Origin: Luidia sarsii
Lineage: Eukaryota > Echinodermata > Asteroidea > Paxillosida > Luidiidae
Length of the DNA: 64,000 nucleotides
Assembly (NCBI GenBank): GCA_949987565.1
Contig: OX465102.1
Span: 25,047,691 to 25,111,690 of the forward strand
Direction of reading: 5' to 3'
Shown: in pieces, positions 44,196 through 54,663 of the stretch
How positions within the stretch are numbered: the stretch's first letter is position 1
Layout: each line of letters opens with the position of its first letter
Position numbers and translations under genes: made by a program
The notes under the pieces: model-generated
Seen by the model: the letters and a program-made list of their open reading frames with translations, nothing else
Told to the model about the DNA's origin: nothing
The model's database searches: none

Positions 44196-44409
44196 CTTTT
44201 TTAGAGCAAGAGAGAGAGAGAGAGAGAAAAAAAAAAGGAGAGAGGAAGAGAGAGGGGGGGGGGGTGGAGGAGAGAGGGGTAGAAGGAGAGAAAGAGGGGA
44301 GGGGGAGAGGGGCCAGGGAGAGGGAAGAAGTGAGAGAGAGGGGGAGAGACAGGGGGTAGAGAGAAAGAGAGAGAGAGGTAGAGAGAGAAAGGGAGAGAAG
44401 AGAAAGAGG

Positions 44410-44485
<76 letters not shown>

Positions 44486-44749
44486 AGGGAAAGAGAGGCA
44501 GAGAGAGAGGAAGAGATAGAGAGGTAGAGAGAGAAAGAGAGAGAAGGGACAGAGAGGGAGAGAGGAAGAGAGAGAGAGAGGTAGAGAGAGGTATAGAGAG
44601 AAGAGAAAGAGAGGGAGAGAGAGAGAGAGAGGTAGAGAGAGAAAGGGAAAGAGAGGCAGAAAGAGAGGAAGAGAGAAGAGAGAGAGGGGTAGAGGTAGAG
44701 AGAGGGAGAGAGAAGGGAAAGAGAGGGAGAGAGGAAGAGAGAGAGGGAG

Positions 44750-44806
<57 letters not shown>

Positions 44807-45024
44807 GATATAGACAGGTAGAGAGAGAAAGAGAGAGAAGGGAAAGAGAGGCAGAAAGAGAGGAAGAAAGAGTGAGGGGATGGAAGAGAGAGGGGTAGAA
44901 GGAGAGAAAGAGGGGAGGGGGAGAGGGGGCCAGGGAGAGAGAGCAGTGAGAGAGAGGGGGAGAGACAGAGGGTAGAGAGAAAGAGAGAGAGAAAGGAAAG
45001 AGGGGAAGAGAGAAGAGAGAGAGG

Positions 45025-45056
<32 letters not shown>

Positions 45057-45084
45057 AGGGAAAGAGAGGCAGAGAGAGAGGGAG

Positions 45085-45129
<45 letters not shown>

Positions 45130-45767
45130 AAGATATAGACAGGTAGAGAGAGAAAGAGAGAGAAGGGAAAGAGAGGCAGAAAGAGAGGAAGAAAGAGTGA
45201 GGGGATGGAAGAGAGAGGGGTAGAAGGAGAGAAAGAGGGGAGGGGGAGAGGGGGCCAGGGAGAGAGAGAAGTGAGAGAGGGGGGAGAGACAGGGGGTAGA
45301 GAGAAAGAGAGAGAGAAGGGAAAGAGGGGAAGAGAGAGAAGAGAGAGGTAGAGAGAGAGAGAAAGAGAGAGAAGGGAAAGAGAGGCAGAGAGAGAGGCAG
45401 AGATAGAGAGAGAAAGAGAAAGAAGGGAAAGAGAGGCAGAGAGAGAGAGGGAAAGATAGAGAGGTAGAGAGAGAAAGAGAGAGAAGGGAAAGAGAGGGAG
45501 AGAGGAAGAGAGAGAGAGAGGTAGAGAGAGGTATAGAGAGAAGAGAAAGAGAGGGAGAGAGAGAGGGGTAGAGAGAGAAAGAGAGAAGGGAAAGAGAGGC
45601 AGACAGAGAGGAAGAGAGAGAGAGAGGTCGAGAGAGAAAGAGAGAGAAGAGAAAAAGAGGGAGAGAGAGAGGGGAAGAGAGGAAAAGAGGAAGAGGAGAG
45701 AGAGGTAGAGAGAGGTATAGAGAGAAGAGAAAAAGAGGGGGAGAGAGAGAGGGGGAGAGAGAGAGGT

Positions 45768-45799
<32 letters not shown>

Positions 45800-45935
45800 G
45801 CAAGAAGAGAGGAAGAGAGAGAGAGGTCGAGAGAGAAAGAGAGAGAAGAAAACGAGAGGGAGGGAGAGAGGAAGACAGAGAGAGGTGGAGAGATAGGGCG
45901 GAAGAGAGCAAGTGAGAGGGGAGAGCTGGAGGGGG
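44196..45935. repeat. Giant polypurine (GA)n tract, 1.74 kb, with higher-order duplication
   Basis: Almost uninterrupted purine on the plus strand. Modules GGTAGAGAGAGAAAGAGAG and AGAAGGGAAAGAGAGGCAG alternate. A longer block with GGGGATGGAAGAGAGAGGGG and GGGGGCCAGGGAGAG recurs at about 44875 and 45197 (about 320-325 bp apart), and in part at 44275. Minus-strand frames of 672 and 633 codons and a 240-codon plus frame are composition artefacts. Confidence 0.97.
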
Positions 45936-45970
45936 GGGGGGGAGAGGGGGAAGGGGGGTGGCCTTCCTTA

Positions 45971-46030
45971 CCTTCCAAGTCGGTAGCTCGCCAAGACCTG
46001 TGTAAATAAGCTCTCCCCCAGATACAGAGA
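45971..46030. repeat. 60-bp cassette attached to polypurine tract, copy 1
   Basis: CCTTCCAAGTCGGTAGCTCG, CCAAGACCTGTGTAAATAAG, CTCTCCCCCAGATACAGAGA. It is about 93% identical to 50526-50585. Both follow a polypurine tract on the same side and in the same orientation. Confidence 0.85.
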
Positions 46031-46615
46031 TGGAGACAAGGGGGGGGGGGGTGAGAGGAGGAAGGGGAGGGGAGGGGAGCGGCTTCTTGTACAACCTTGC
46101 ACAATAACCACAGCCAATGTAGACACAATAACAAATTGAGACAGGAACCCAGTACTTTATGGAGCTACAAGGTCAAGTGATGACAGGCTTGCAGAAATTG
46201 AAACCATCCCCTCGCCTGGGTCAGGGTTTTCAACTTTGTCCCAGTTGGCTTTCGCCCCAAAATGAAGGCCGTGCCACACCAGCTAATGGATGCAGTTTGG
46301 GTGAGAAAGAGAATAATCAATATGGAAACCTTTGAAAAGGCATTTATCGAGAGGTCTGTGAATTTGATTCGCAAGCTAATTTGCTCCTTTGATGAAACCT
46401 GATAGGGAAATCATTAGCATACATTACAGTACATGAAACAGTACAGGAAATTGCGTCATAGATTCTGACACAAGGTCAGTGGCAAATTATCTAATGGAGG
46501 ATCATACATAAAAACACAATGGGGTGATCTGTGACCAACATAATCATGGGAAAGATTTGCATAAGACGAGACAGAAAAACATATGTACTGGTGAATATGA
46601 AATATTTGTGCAAGG
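46031..46615. other. Intergenic DNA, possible source of the octamer minisatellite
   Basis: Positions 46408-46426 read GGGAAATCATTAGCATACA, close to the core of the array downstream. The flank also contains GCTCCTTTGATGAAACC (a TCF-type CTTTGAT). Regulatory function is speculative. No gene seen. Confidence 0.35.
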
Positions 46616-47482
46616 CATGATTGGAGATCATTAGCATGGATTTGCATATGACTCCAAAAGAGACCATTTGCATAATCTGCATAAGCGCCAGTGGGAGATT
46701 TGTTTGCCATACATTTGCATACAAGCAGGTGGAAGATCATTAGCATGCATCTGCATATGACCAGGTGGCATATCATTAGCATATATTTGCATAAATTATG
46801 ACCAGGTGGAATATCATTAGCATGCACTTGCATACTACCAGGTGGAAGATCATTAGCATGCATTTGCATACGACCAGATGGAAGATCATTAGCATTCATT
46901 TGCATACGACCAGGGGGAATATCATTAGCATGCATTTGCATACGACCAGGTGGAAGATCATTAGCATGCATTTGCATATGACCAGGTGGAAGATCATTAG
47001 CATTCATTTGCATACGACCAGGGGGAATATCATTAGCATGCATTTGCATACGACCAGGTGGAAGATCATTAGCATGCATTTGCATACGACCAGGTGGAAG
47101 ATCATTAGCTTTCATTTGCATACGACCAAGGGGAATATCATTAGCATGCATTTGCATACGACCAGGTGGAAGATCATTAGCATGCATTTGCATACGACCA
47201 GGTGGAAGATCATTAGCATTCATTTGCATATGACCAGGGGAAGATCATTAGCATATATTTGCATATGACCAGGTGGAAGATCATTAGCATTCATTTGCAT
47301 ACGACCAAGGGGAATATCATTAGCATGCATTTGCAAATGACCAGGTGGAAGATCATTAGCATGCATTTGCATACGACCAGGTGGAAGATCATTAGCATTC
47401 ATTTGCATATGACCAGGTGGAAGATCATTAGCATGCATTTGCATACCACCAGGTGGAAGATCATTAGCATGCATTTGCATAT
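46616..47482. repeat. 36-bp minisatellite with POU octamer in nearly every unit
   Basis: Nineteen clear units at 46800-47482, preceded by three or four worn ones from 46616. The consensus is GACCAGGTGGAAGATCATTA followed by GCATGCATTTGCATAC. Each unit carries ATTAGCAT and most carry ATTTGCAT, the POU octamer. Three unit types (AATATC/GCATGC, AAGATC/GCATGC, AAGATC/GCATTC) alternate, giving a 108-bp higher-order repeat. One 35-bp unit at 47232-47266 shifts frame. On the minus strand the units read MQMHANDLPPGR repeats (257 and 146 codons), and the plus strand is open too. I see no evidence of translation. Confidence 0.97.
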
Positions 47483-48228
47483 GACCACAACAGGATATCG
47501 TAATCATGCAAGATAATGGGAACGTCATCACAATTGATAAATTGTCACCATCTTTAGTATAGAGTCCAAGGGAAAAAATGCGGTCAGAAAGCTGCCAACC
47601 ATCAAACAGTGACAGGGGTGCCTGCGGAGTGTCTGGGAGAAAGGTGGGGAGGGTGTGCATATATAAGGGGGGGACTGTGTTGGTTTGGTTGTCTCTGGCA
47701 GACTGGGATGGAAGCAGGCCAAGTCACGCAGACACCATGTTCAACGATGTACATGTACAAACTGCCGGCGGACGAGGGACTGGGCACAAGTGTGGGTGCC
47801 ATGACATGCGTGCATCTGTGTAGATCAGCCTGGCCCACACAGTCCTACCAGGGGCTACGTGCCTGGGCAGGCTGAAGGGGGTGAGGGGAAGGGGGTGAGG
47901 AGGGGTGAGGGGAAAGGAGTGGGGGATGGGGGGTCAGATCTGACTCTCATCCTTCTGGGGATGATCCAGCCAAGATCTCTGGCTTCAATAAATTCACACT
48001 TGGGATATTTGATACTGGGATTGTTTCTCCTTGTACTGGAGGCATCCTTTAGACTATCAGGTTTATAACCTCTTCTCCACCAGAACACTGTTCAGTGCCT
48101 AAGCACCATCCGGGGATTTTTTTTAATCACAGGGATGAATTTAAGCGTGATTATTTACATGTACATGTATGCACTTTCCATCACTTAATGTATGACATGT
48201 ATAATAAAGACTGCTTTGAAGTGTTTAA
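47483..48228. other. Intergenic DNA
   Basis: GGGGTGAGGGGAAGGG-type run at 47877-47935, ACATGTACATGTA at 48157-48169. Frames at 47578-47875 have no recognisable domain. Confidence 0.4.
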
Positions 48229-48592
48229 AGGCCCAATACAACATTGGGAAGATTGGAAAACGTTGATGTCCACATATTTCCTTCTAATTCTCACAGTTTG
48301 TAGATGGTCATGATAGAACCCCCATGTTGAAATCTTACGGTCTGGGATGCTGTACTTCCACAGAAATCTTCACTCAAACATTGACAAATAGTTGATTACT
48401 CGCAAGTAATAAACTATTTCTTACACTACAGAATGGTGCAAAAACCGCGACGTTTTTTTTTACCTTTTTCTACTTTCTCAGATCACCATTTGAGCTAAAA
48501 CCTTCGCAGGACTGCTTTTTAGGATGTTTACCGGTAATGGTTTAACACACAAACTGTGGCAATCTTTTGACCTTTACCAATGTTGTAACTCT
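48229..48592 (+). mobile_element. Family G TTAA element, copy 2
   Basis: TTAA (48225-48228 and 48593-48596) flanks AGGCCCAATACAACATTGGG and ACCAATGTTGTAACTCT. The interior matches the 13.7-kb copy (CAGTTTGTAGATGGTCATGA, AATCTTACGGTCTGGGATGC). End sequences resemble family F (ACAACATTGG), so F and G are probably sister families. Confidence 0.88.
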
Positions 48593-48620
48593 TTAATCTA
48601 AGAGTTGATGGCCTTGCAGC

Positions 48621-48890
48621 GTGATTTCACCGAAATATTCTCTCTGTTCTTTCACTTACAAATCATTCATGTCAAGGAACTGACTTAGTTTTGATGGATT
48701 TGACGAATACACTGGCAATCTTTTTGACAAGCCGAGTGCCACGCTAATCTTCGTCCACAGTAAAGTTTGACTTGAATCTTCTAAAGGAAACCTGAGAGTA
48801 AGACGAAGCAGTGTCAAATATGAATGTGAGTAGAATCATGTGCATTTATAAGGCGTATATACCAAGTTACCAACCCTACCAAGACAACAC
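48621..48890. repeat. 275-bp dispersed duplicate, copy 2
   Basis: Near-identical to 42016-42290, with a few substitutions and small deletions (for example the ACGTCAAATATGAA part is shortened). The shared stop-terminated reading frame (…FHLQIIHVKELT) has lost the second cysteine pair of the zinc-finger-like copy. Confidence 0.9.
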
Positions 48891-49010
48891 TTTTCTACTT
48901 TCTCAGATCACCATTTGAGCTAAAACCTTCGCAGGACTGATTTTTGGGATGTTTACCGGTAATGGTTTAACACACAAACTATGGCAATCTAAGAGTTGAT
49001 GGCCTGGCAA
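48891..49010. repeat. Duplicate of family G 3' half plus flank
   Basis: TTTTCTACTTTCTCAGATCA to AAACTATGGCAATCT repeats 48467-48566, followed by AAGAGTTGATGGCCTGGCA, which repeats the flank at 48600-48617. A local duplication of about 420 bp with the 275-bp segment between the two copies. Confidence 0.85.
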
Positions 49011-49964
49011 CTGGCAAGTGCCTGTCCTTATGTGAAATAACGGTACACATATCTACCGGTAATTCTGAAGTCACAGGATCATTGGTAGAGCTTCTGCAGC
49101 AAACAGATATGGCTGGGTGCTCACTCACGAGATGGCATGAAATATACAGATATGTCATACATGTAGGCTATAGTACTAGTAGGGTCTTCCTGTCAGATTT
49201 GTGTGAAAGAAATTGTTCAGGTTTTCATTTTGGTCATTCATTAAAGTCAGTAGGGAGTTTCCAACATTGTTTTAGTCCTTGTATAAACAGTCAGCGCGCA
49301 GCGTACTGAAAAGTGCTTTCGTTTATTTGCTGTGTATGCGCAACTCGTTCGGTTTCGCACATTTAATGAGATTGGAGGTAACATTTAAAAAAACAAAATT
49401 CTGAAAACTTTTGAATAACGCAAAAATAACTGAAGAAAACATTCCAATACTACACTACAGAGGACTTACTTGCTATTGTAAAAATGGTTTGGAGAAATAT
49501 GATGTCCGAAACGATTTTGTTTACTGTAGTAAATTTGTAGTCACTGAGAAGGAAAACTTTGGAGAATGGTTCCCCGATGGATAACAAAATGTACATGTGC
49601 AAAGTAAAGGCCCTTCATACTTCTTAGAAATCCCTGGGAAGGCAGTCTAGCAGACATGATTGCGGGCAAAAAATCTATACACTCTCCCCTCTCTTGCTGG
49701 GTGGCAGAAAAAGAGCCACGTTCAATTTCGGTTTCCGCCTTGTGACCCACTCCTGACCGGAATCCATAAGTGCATGAATATTGGGTTCAAGTTCATTGCA
49801 ACAAGCCTATGGGATGATCCTTGGGGACTGGAGGAGTCTCAGTCTGGGGCTGGAGGGGGAGTGGGTGAGGGGAGGGGGGAGGGGAGGGGGGTTCGAGGAG
49901 GTGATAATCCAGGGGACTGCTCTCTTAGAAATAAATCTTAAAAGATGGGCTGAGAAAGAGAGAT
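49011..49964. other. Intergenic DNA with one family A scrap
   Basis: Positions 49222-49273 (TTTTCATTTTGGTCATTCAT, TAAAGTCAGTAGGGAGTTTC) are a decayed family A flank. GGGGAGGGGGGAGGGG lies at 49870-49890. No gene seen. Confidence 0.4.
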
Positions 49965-50490
49965 ATGGAGGGATACAGAGGGGGGGGGGTAGGGAATGGG
50001 GGGTGGAGAGGGTAGAGAGAGACAGGGAGAGAAAGGGAGAAAAAGGGAGAAGAAATGGAGAGAAAGGGAAAGAAAGGGAGAGAAAAGGAAAGAAAAGGAG
50101 AGAAAGGGAAAGAGCAGAAGAGAGAGAGGGGACAAGAAGGAGGGGAAGAGAGGGATGGGAGAGAGGGGAGAGATGGGGAGCGAGGAGGGAATGAAGGGAG
50201 AGGGATATATAGAGAGAGAGGGAGAGGGAGAGGGAGAGGGAGAGGGAGAGGGAGAGGGAGAGGGAGAGGGAGAGAGAGAGGGAGAGGGAGAGGGAGAGGG
50301 AGAGGGAGAGGGAGAGGGAGGGGGAGGGGGAGGGGGAGGGGGAGGGGGAGGGGGAGGGGAGAGGGAGAGGGAGAGGGAGAGGGAGAGGGAGAGGGAGAGG
50401 GAGAGGGAGAAAGGGAGAGAGAGAAAAGAGAGAGAGAGAGTGAGAGGAAGAGGGAGAAAGGGGAGGGAGAGAGAGAGAGAAGCAAGGGGG
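49965..50490. repeat. Polypurine tract with pure GGGAGA and GGGGGA arrays
   Basis: A GGGAGA hexamer array lies at about 50219-50410, interrupted by (GGGGGA)n at 50318-50358. It is flanked by AAAGGGAGAGAAAAGG-type DNA. Open frames of 169-287 codons on both strands are artefacts. Confidence 0.95.
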
Positions 50491-50525
50491 GTGGGGGCGT
50501 TTCTAAAATGACCCAGCCCTCCTTT

Positions 50526-50585
50526 CCTTCCAAGTTGGTAGCTAGCCAAGACCTGTGTAAATAAGCTCTCCCCAGATACAGAGAG
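50526..50585. repeat. 60-bp cassette attached to polypurine tract, copy 2
   Basis: CCTTCCAAGTTGGTAGCTAG, CCAAGACCTGTGTAAATAAG, CTCTCCCCAGATACAGAGAG: second copy of the 45971-46030 cassette, again downstream of a GA tract. A further GAGACAGGGA stretch follows to about 50660. Confidence 0.85.
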
Positions 50586-50831
50586 ACAGGGAGGGACGGA
50601 GAGGCAGAGAGAGGGAGAGAGAGAGAGGGAGAGAGACAGGGATAGACAGACAGACCGACGGACACTGGAGGTAGGGTAGACAGGTAAAGGGGGAGAGAGG
50701 GAATGATGCAGAAGAAAAGGAGGAGACAGGACGGATTGCGACTTCCGCAATGCAACACTGGCTTTGTCAGGGAACAATTTTAGTTGATTCATAACTAACA
50801 TTTTCTTTTGAATTTTGTTTTATTTTATTTT

Positions 50832-50928
50832 ATTGACCAGACTGGAATTTGAACCTAGTTTTATAGTACCAGCATTTTTCTACGCAAGCTATCCAGCCCT
50901 TGGGTGAGGATCTCCCAAAGAGTAGGAT
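50832..50928 (-). mobile_element. tRNA-derived SINE, minus strand, with A-rich tail
   Basis: Plus-strand TTGACCAGACTGGAATTTGA, ACCTAGTTTTATAGTACCAG and GCAAGCTATCCAGCCCTTGG correspond to the SINE's tRNA-like part on the minus strand. The preceding TTTTATTTTATTTTATT is then an (AATAA)n-type 3' tail. This shows which end of the SINE is 3'. The head is missing. Confidence 0.6.
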
Positions 50929-50999
50929 AAAGCTAAAAGGATATAACTAGCTTTGTACGTCCAGGCACTCCAAACTTCTGAGACTGTGAAAACCCTTTT

Positions 51000-51270
51000 T
51001 TTAAACTTCTATCCCAGCAGGACCTTTCTCCTCTGCCTTTCATAAAAGGGTGCTGCTAGAACAAAGATTTCATGACCTTTATCTTTTTAAGATTCTACAT
51101 AATAGCACATACTATGCAGACATGTTGCACGCTGCTTACTGACTATTAAAAATGACCCAAATGCAAATATCAAAAATTAGGAGGGCCTGACATTTTGACC
51201 CTAGCAGGACCTTGCCTTTGAAAAAGGTCCTGCTAGGATGGGAACGCCAGGCCCTCCTGATTTCTGTGTG
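51000..51270. mobile_element. Two family A copies side by side
   Basis: A worn hairpin lies at about 51005-51080 (ATCCCAGCAGGACCTTTCTC, TGCTGCTAGAACAAAGAT). A better one lies at 51120-51265 (GAGGGCCTGACATTTTGACC, CTAGCAGGACC, GGTCCTGCTAGGATGGGAAC, GCCAGGCCCTCCTGATTT). Confidence 0.7.
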
Positions 51271-52295
51271 TATTTTGCATCTTTAAAAAAGAAATTGTAT
51301 TTCATATACCTGTAGCGAGATTACAATCCAGTCTCCCAAAGGAAGATGGAGTATGGTTCTTGATACATTGAGACCCATGCAAACTGAACACAGTCAGAGG
51401 AGAGATCTTTTTACACTGCAACATGGCTCTAGAGTCTCGACAAGACCGTGAACCAGACTACGATGGCATGTACATGTACGGGGGGGAGGGGAGGGGGGGG
51501 GGGAATGAGGACAGATGGTTGGTTGGTTCACTTGGTTGGCCGGACACAACCAATCGAGGCCGAAGCAAAATTGAATAAAGGTAGTTTCTGCTGCGCTGTG
51601 GCGACGGAAAAGACCCAAATCCACCCCACCTGCCCCTGGCAAGGGATCCCTATACCAAGGATANNNNNNNNNNNNNNNNNNNNNNNNNNNNNNNNNNNNN
51701 NNNNNNNNNNNNNNNNNNNNNNNNNNNNNNNNNNNNNNNNNNNNNNNNNNNNNNNNNNNNNNNNNNNNNNNNNNNNNNNNNNNNNNNNNNNNNNNNNNNN
51801 NNNNNNNNNNNNNNNNNNNNNNNNNNNNNNNNNNNNNNNNNNNNNNNNNNNNNNNNNNNNNNNGTGTGCGCCAGTGCTCACCGCTGCGCCTTATATAGAC
51901 GGAGGAAGAAAGAAAAAAAAAAGTAAACCACAATCCCCGGGAGGGAAATAATACACTGATCAAACTTCACTTCCTGCAGTGAATTTCACAACATGAAACC
52001 CAGTCTTTTGGCCCTGGGAAATTAAGGTTTGACTCCTACATGTGACTGCAGTGAACTCTGAATGGAGAGTAAGCTTCTGGGGCGTAGAGTGTGCTTGTCT
52101 TAAGGTGTTGACTATTTTTGTCTGAGTAAACAAACCTGTCCAACTGCTCTCAATCTGTTCTCTCACCTGTGTCTGAAGATAGAGCCTTCCGAAACAAATC
52201 GCTTTACTAGTACTAGGCGGCATTCCACGTACACTCCACAGCAAAGCTTATTTGGGTCAATCTTTCGCCACTCCACTTCCGCTTCTATTGTAACT
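51271..52295. other. Intergenic DNA around an assembly gap
   Basis: Contains the gap at 51664-51863, ATGTACATGTACG then a G run at 51470-51503, and otherwise unrecognised sequence. Confidence 0.4.
51664..51863. other. Assembly gap of 200 N
   Basis: Exactly 200 N, so probably a size placeholder or an estimated gap. Reading frames spanning it are meaningless. Confidence 0.99.
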
Positions 52296-52985
52296 TTGCA
52301 GTGCATTACTGTAAAGCATTGTACAGCAGGCAGAGGAATTACCAGTACTATCGAATTTGAGTCAAATGACTTGAGTTTGTAATTCATCGGAGAAAGTTTG
52401 AAAGTTTGACTTTGCAGTGCATTACTGTAAAGCACAGTACAGCAGGTAGAGGAATTACCAGTACTATCGAATTTGAGTCAAATGACTTGAGTTTGTAATT
52501 GATCGGAGAAAGTTTGAAAGTTTGACTTTGCAGTGCATTACTGTAAAGCACTGTATAGCAGGCAGAGGAATTACCAGTACTATCGAATTTGAGTCAAATG
52601 ACTTGAGTTTGTAATTCATCGGAGAAAGTTTGAAAGTTTGACTTTGCAGTGCATTACTGTAAAGCACAGTACAGCAGGTAGAGGAATTACCAGTACTATC
52701 GAATTTGAGTCAAATGACTTGAGTTTGTAATTGATCGGAGAAAGTTTGAAAGTTTGACTTTGCAGTGCATTACTGTAAAGCACAGTATAGCAGGCAGAGG
52801 AATTACCAGTACTATCGAATTTGAGTCAAATGACTTGAGTTTGTAATTGATCGGAGAAAGTTTGAAAGTTTGACTTTGCAGTGCATTACTGTAAAACACT
52901 GTATAGCAGGCAGAGGAATTACCAGTACTATCGAAGTTGAGTCAAATTACTTGAGTTTGTAATTGATCGGAAAAAGTTTGAAACA
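52296..52985. repeat. 116-bp tandem array, six units, dimeric structure
   Basis: Units start TTGCAGTGCATTACTGTAAA at 52296, 52412, 52528, 52644, 52760 and 52876. Diagnostic words alternate: GTAATTCATCGG in units 1 and 3, GTAATTGATCGG in units 2, 4, 5 and 6; CAGGTAGAGG in units 2 and 4, CAGGCAGAGG elsewhere. The first four units therefore behave as two 232-bp dimers. Repeated minus-strand 67-codon frames recur every 232 bp and are artefacts. Confidence 0.96.
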
Positions 52986-53784
52986 AACCACTCAAGCTAA
53001 CCAGTGCAATGAATGCTCAGTTAGACAAACTGCTTTCTGACAACACGTACAGTATACACTAAGTCTCCAAAATGTTTAAATAGAGGGTCAGATGATTCCA
53101 ATCCTGGCGGGACCTTTTTTTCTCTCTCAGAAGGCGACAAAGGTCTTGCTCAGATAAACAAATCTGGGTCCTCCTGAGAGAGGTCTACAATGGGTTGGTG
53201 AAAGGAGCATTTCAATGTACACTGTAGCTCTCCTTGAACGCTGTCGCTGACAACTATTTCCCTACAGCAACAAATTCCCTCTCAATGGGTGACTTCACTG
53301 CCTGGCATGTCATCCCTCAGAAAGAGGGCCCCGGCACTTGGAATTAGAAAATGCCAGGCACGAGACCGGCTGCAATCGCATTAGCGAAGATGCCGGGCGT
53401 CCAAAAGGTTTGCAGGAATGGCAGACAAGAACGCGTGACCTCTGACAGTTGGTCCGAAATACCAGCACTGGAGCATTTCAGCCAAGAAGTCCCCCCCCCC
53501 AGGCTCAATTCTCTGGCCCAGTCAGATATTTTTTTTTCTCCAATGGTCACAGATTCTTGAAAATGTCCCAGCGAGTTTTCCTATCATCTGTTTGTTTTCA
53601 GTGGCCTTGATGCCTATAGGAGACCACTTTTGCCTTGTAATTTTTAAGAGAAACATCCGATTAAGGCCATACGATAAGAGCATGAAAGACATCAAGTCAC
53701 TTAACACAAACACTAGGCCTACTGGTTCATTACTGGCCATTAGACATTTAGTCCCCCTGTCCAGTGGTTTGAGAAACACAAGAG
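52986..53784. other. Intergenic DNA with a worn family A copy
   Basis: Positions 53080-53185 (GAGGGTCAGATGATTCCAAT, CCTGGCGGGACC, AAGGTCTTGCTCAGATAAAC) look like a decayed family A. Short frames at 53344-53812 have no recognised domain. Confidence 0.4.
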
Positions 53785-53910
53785 AATGAAGAGAATAGAG
53801 AGGGAAAGACACAGAGAGGGATATAGAGAGAGATTTATGGGGGAGAGAGAGGGAGATACATGTAGAAAGAGAGGGGAGAGACAGAGAGAAATATGGACAG
53901 CGAGAGACAT

Positions 53911-53993
<83 letters not shown>

Positions 53994-54663
53994 GACAGAG
54001 AGACATAGAGAGACAGAGAGACATAGAGAGACAGAGAGACAGGGAGACAGAGAGACAGAGAGACAGAGAGACAGAGAGACAGAGAGACAGAGAGACAGAG
54101 AGACAGAGAGACAGAGAGAGAGACAGAGAGAGACAGAGAGACAGAGACAGAGAGACAGAGAGACAGAGTGAGACAGAGAGAGACAGAGAGAGACAGAGAG
54201 ACAGAGAGTGACAGAGAGACAGAGAGACAGAGAGACAGAGAGACAGAAAGACAGAGAGAGACAGAGAGAGACAGAGAGACAGAGAGACAGAGAGACAGAG
54301 AGAGACAGAGAGACAGAAAGAGACAGAGAGAGACAGAGAGACAGAGAGACAGAGAGAGACAGAGAGACAGAGAGAGACTGAGAGACAGAGAGACAGGGAG
54401 ACAGAGAGACAGAGAGACAGAAAGAGACAGAGAGAGACAGAGAGACAGACAGAGACAGGGAGACAGAGAGACAGAGAGACAGAGAGAGAGACAGAGTGAG
54501 ACAGAGAGAGACAGAGAGATACAGAGAGAGACAGAGAGACAGAGAGACAGAGAGACAGAGAGACAGAGAGACAGAGAGAGACAGAGAGAGACAGAGAGAT
54601 ACAGAGAGAGACAGAGAGATACAGAGAGAGACAGAGAGACAGAGAGACAGAGAGACAGAGAGT
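53785..54663. repeat. (GAGACAGA)n purine tract, 880 bp
   Basis: An 8-bp GAGACAGA repeat mixed with AGAGAGACAG and GATACAGAGAG variants. It begins with more diverse GAGA-rich sequence. Open frames of 141-279 codons on both strands are artefacts (Arg/Glu/Thr or Ser/Leu/Cys). Confidence 0.96.

Noticed and set aside
44116..46134. 672-codon and 633-codon minus-strand open frames
   Set aside because: They lie wholly in the (GA)n tract and encode Ser/Leu/Pro strings. Stops cannot occur in such DNA. There are no splice or start signals and no domain.
46800..47482. CRISPR-like array
   Set aside because: Units are contiguous with no variable spacers, and the window is clearly metazoan.
46456..47660. 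Repetitive protein with MQMHANDLPPGR repeats
   Set aside because: The frames are open on both strands because the 36-bp unit is a multiple of three. A 35-bp unit breaks them and no gene context exists.
51394..51963. Frames crossing the N run
   Set aside because: The apparent 167- and 189-codon frames are created by the 200-base gap.
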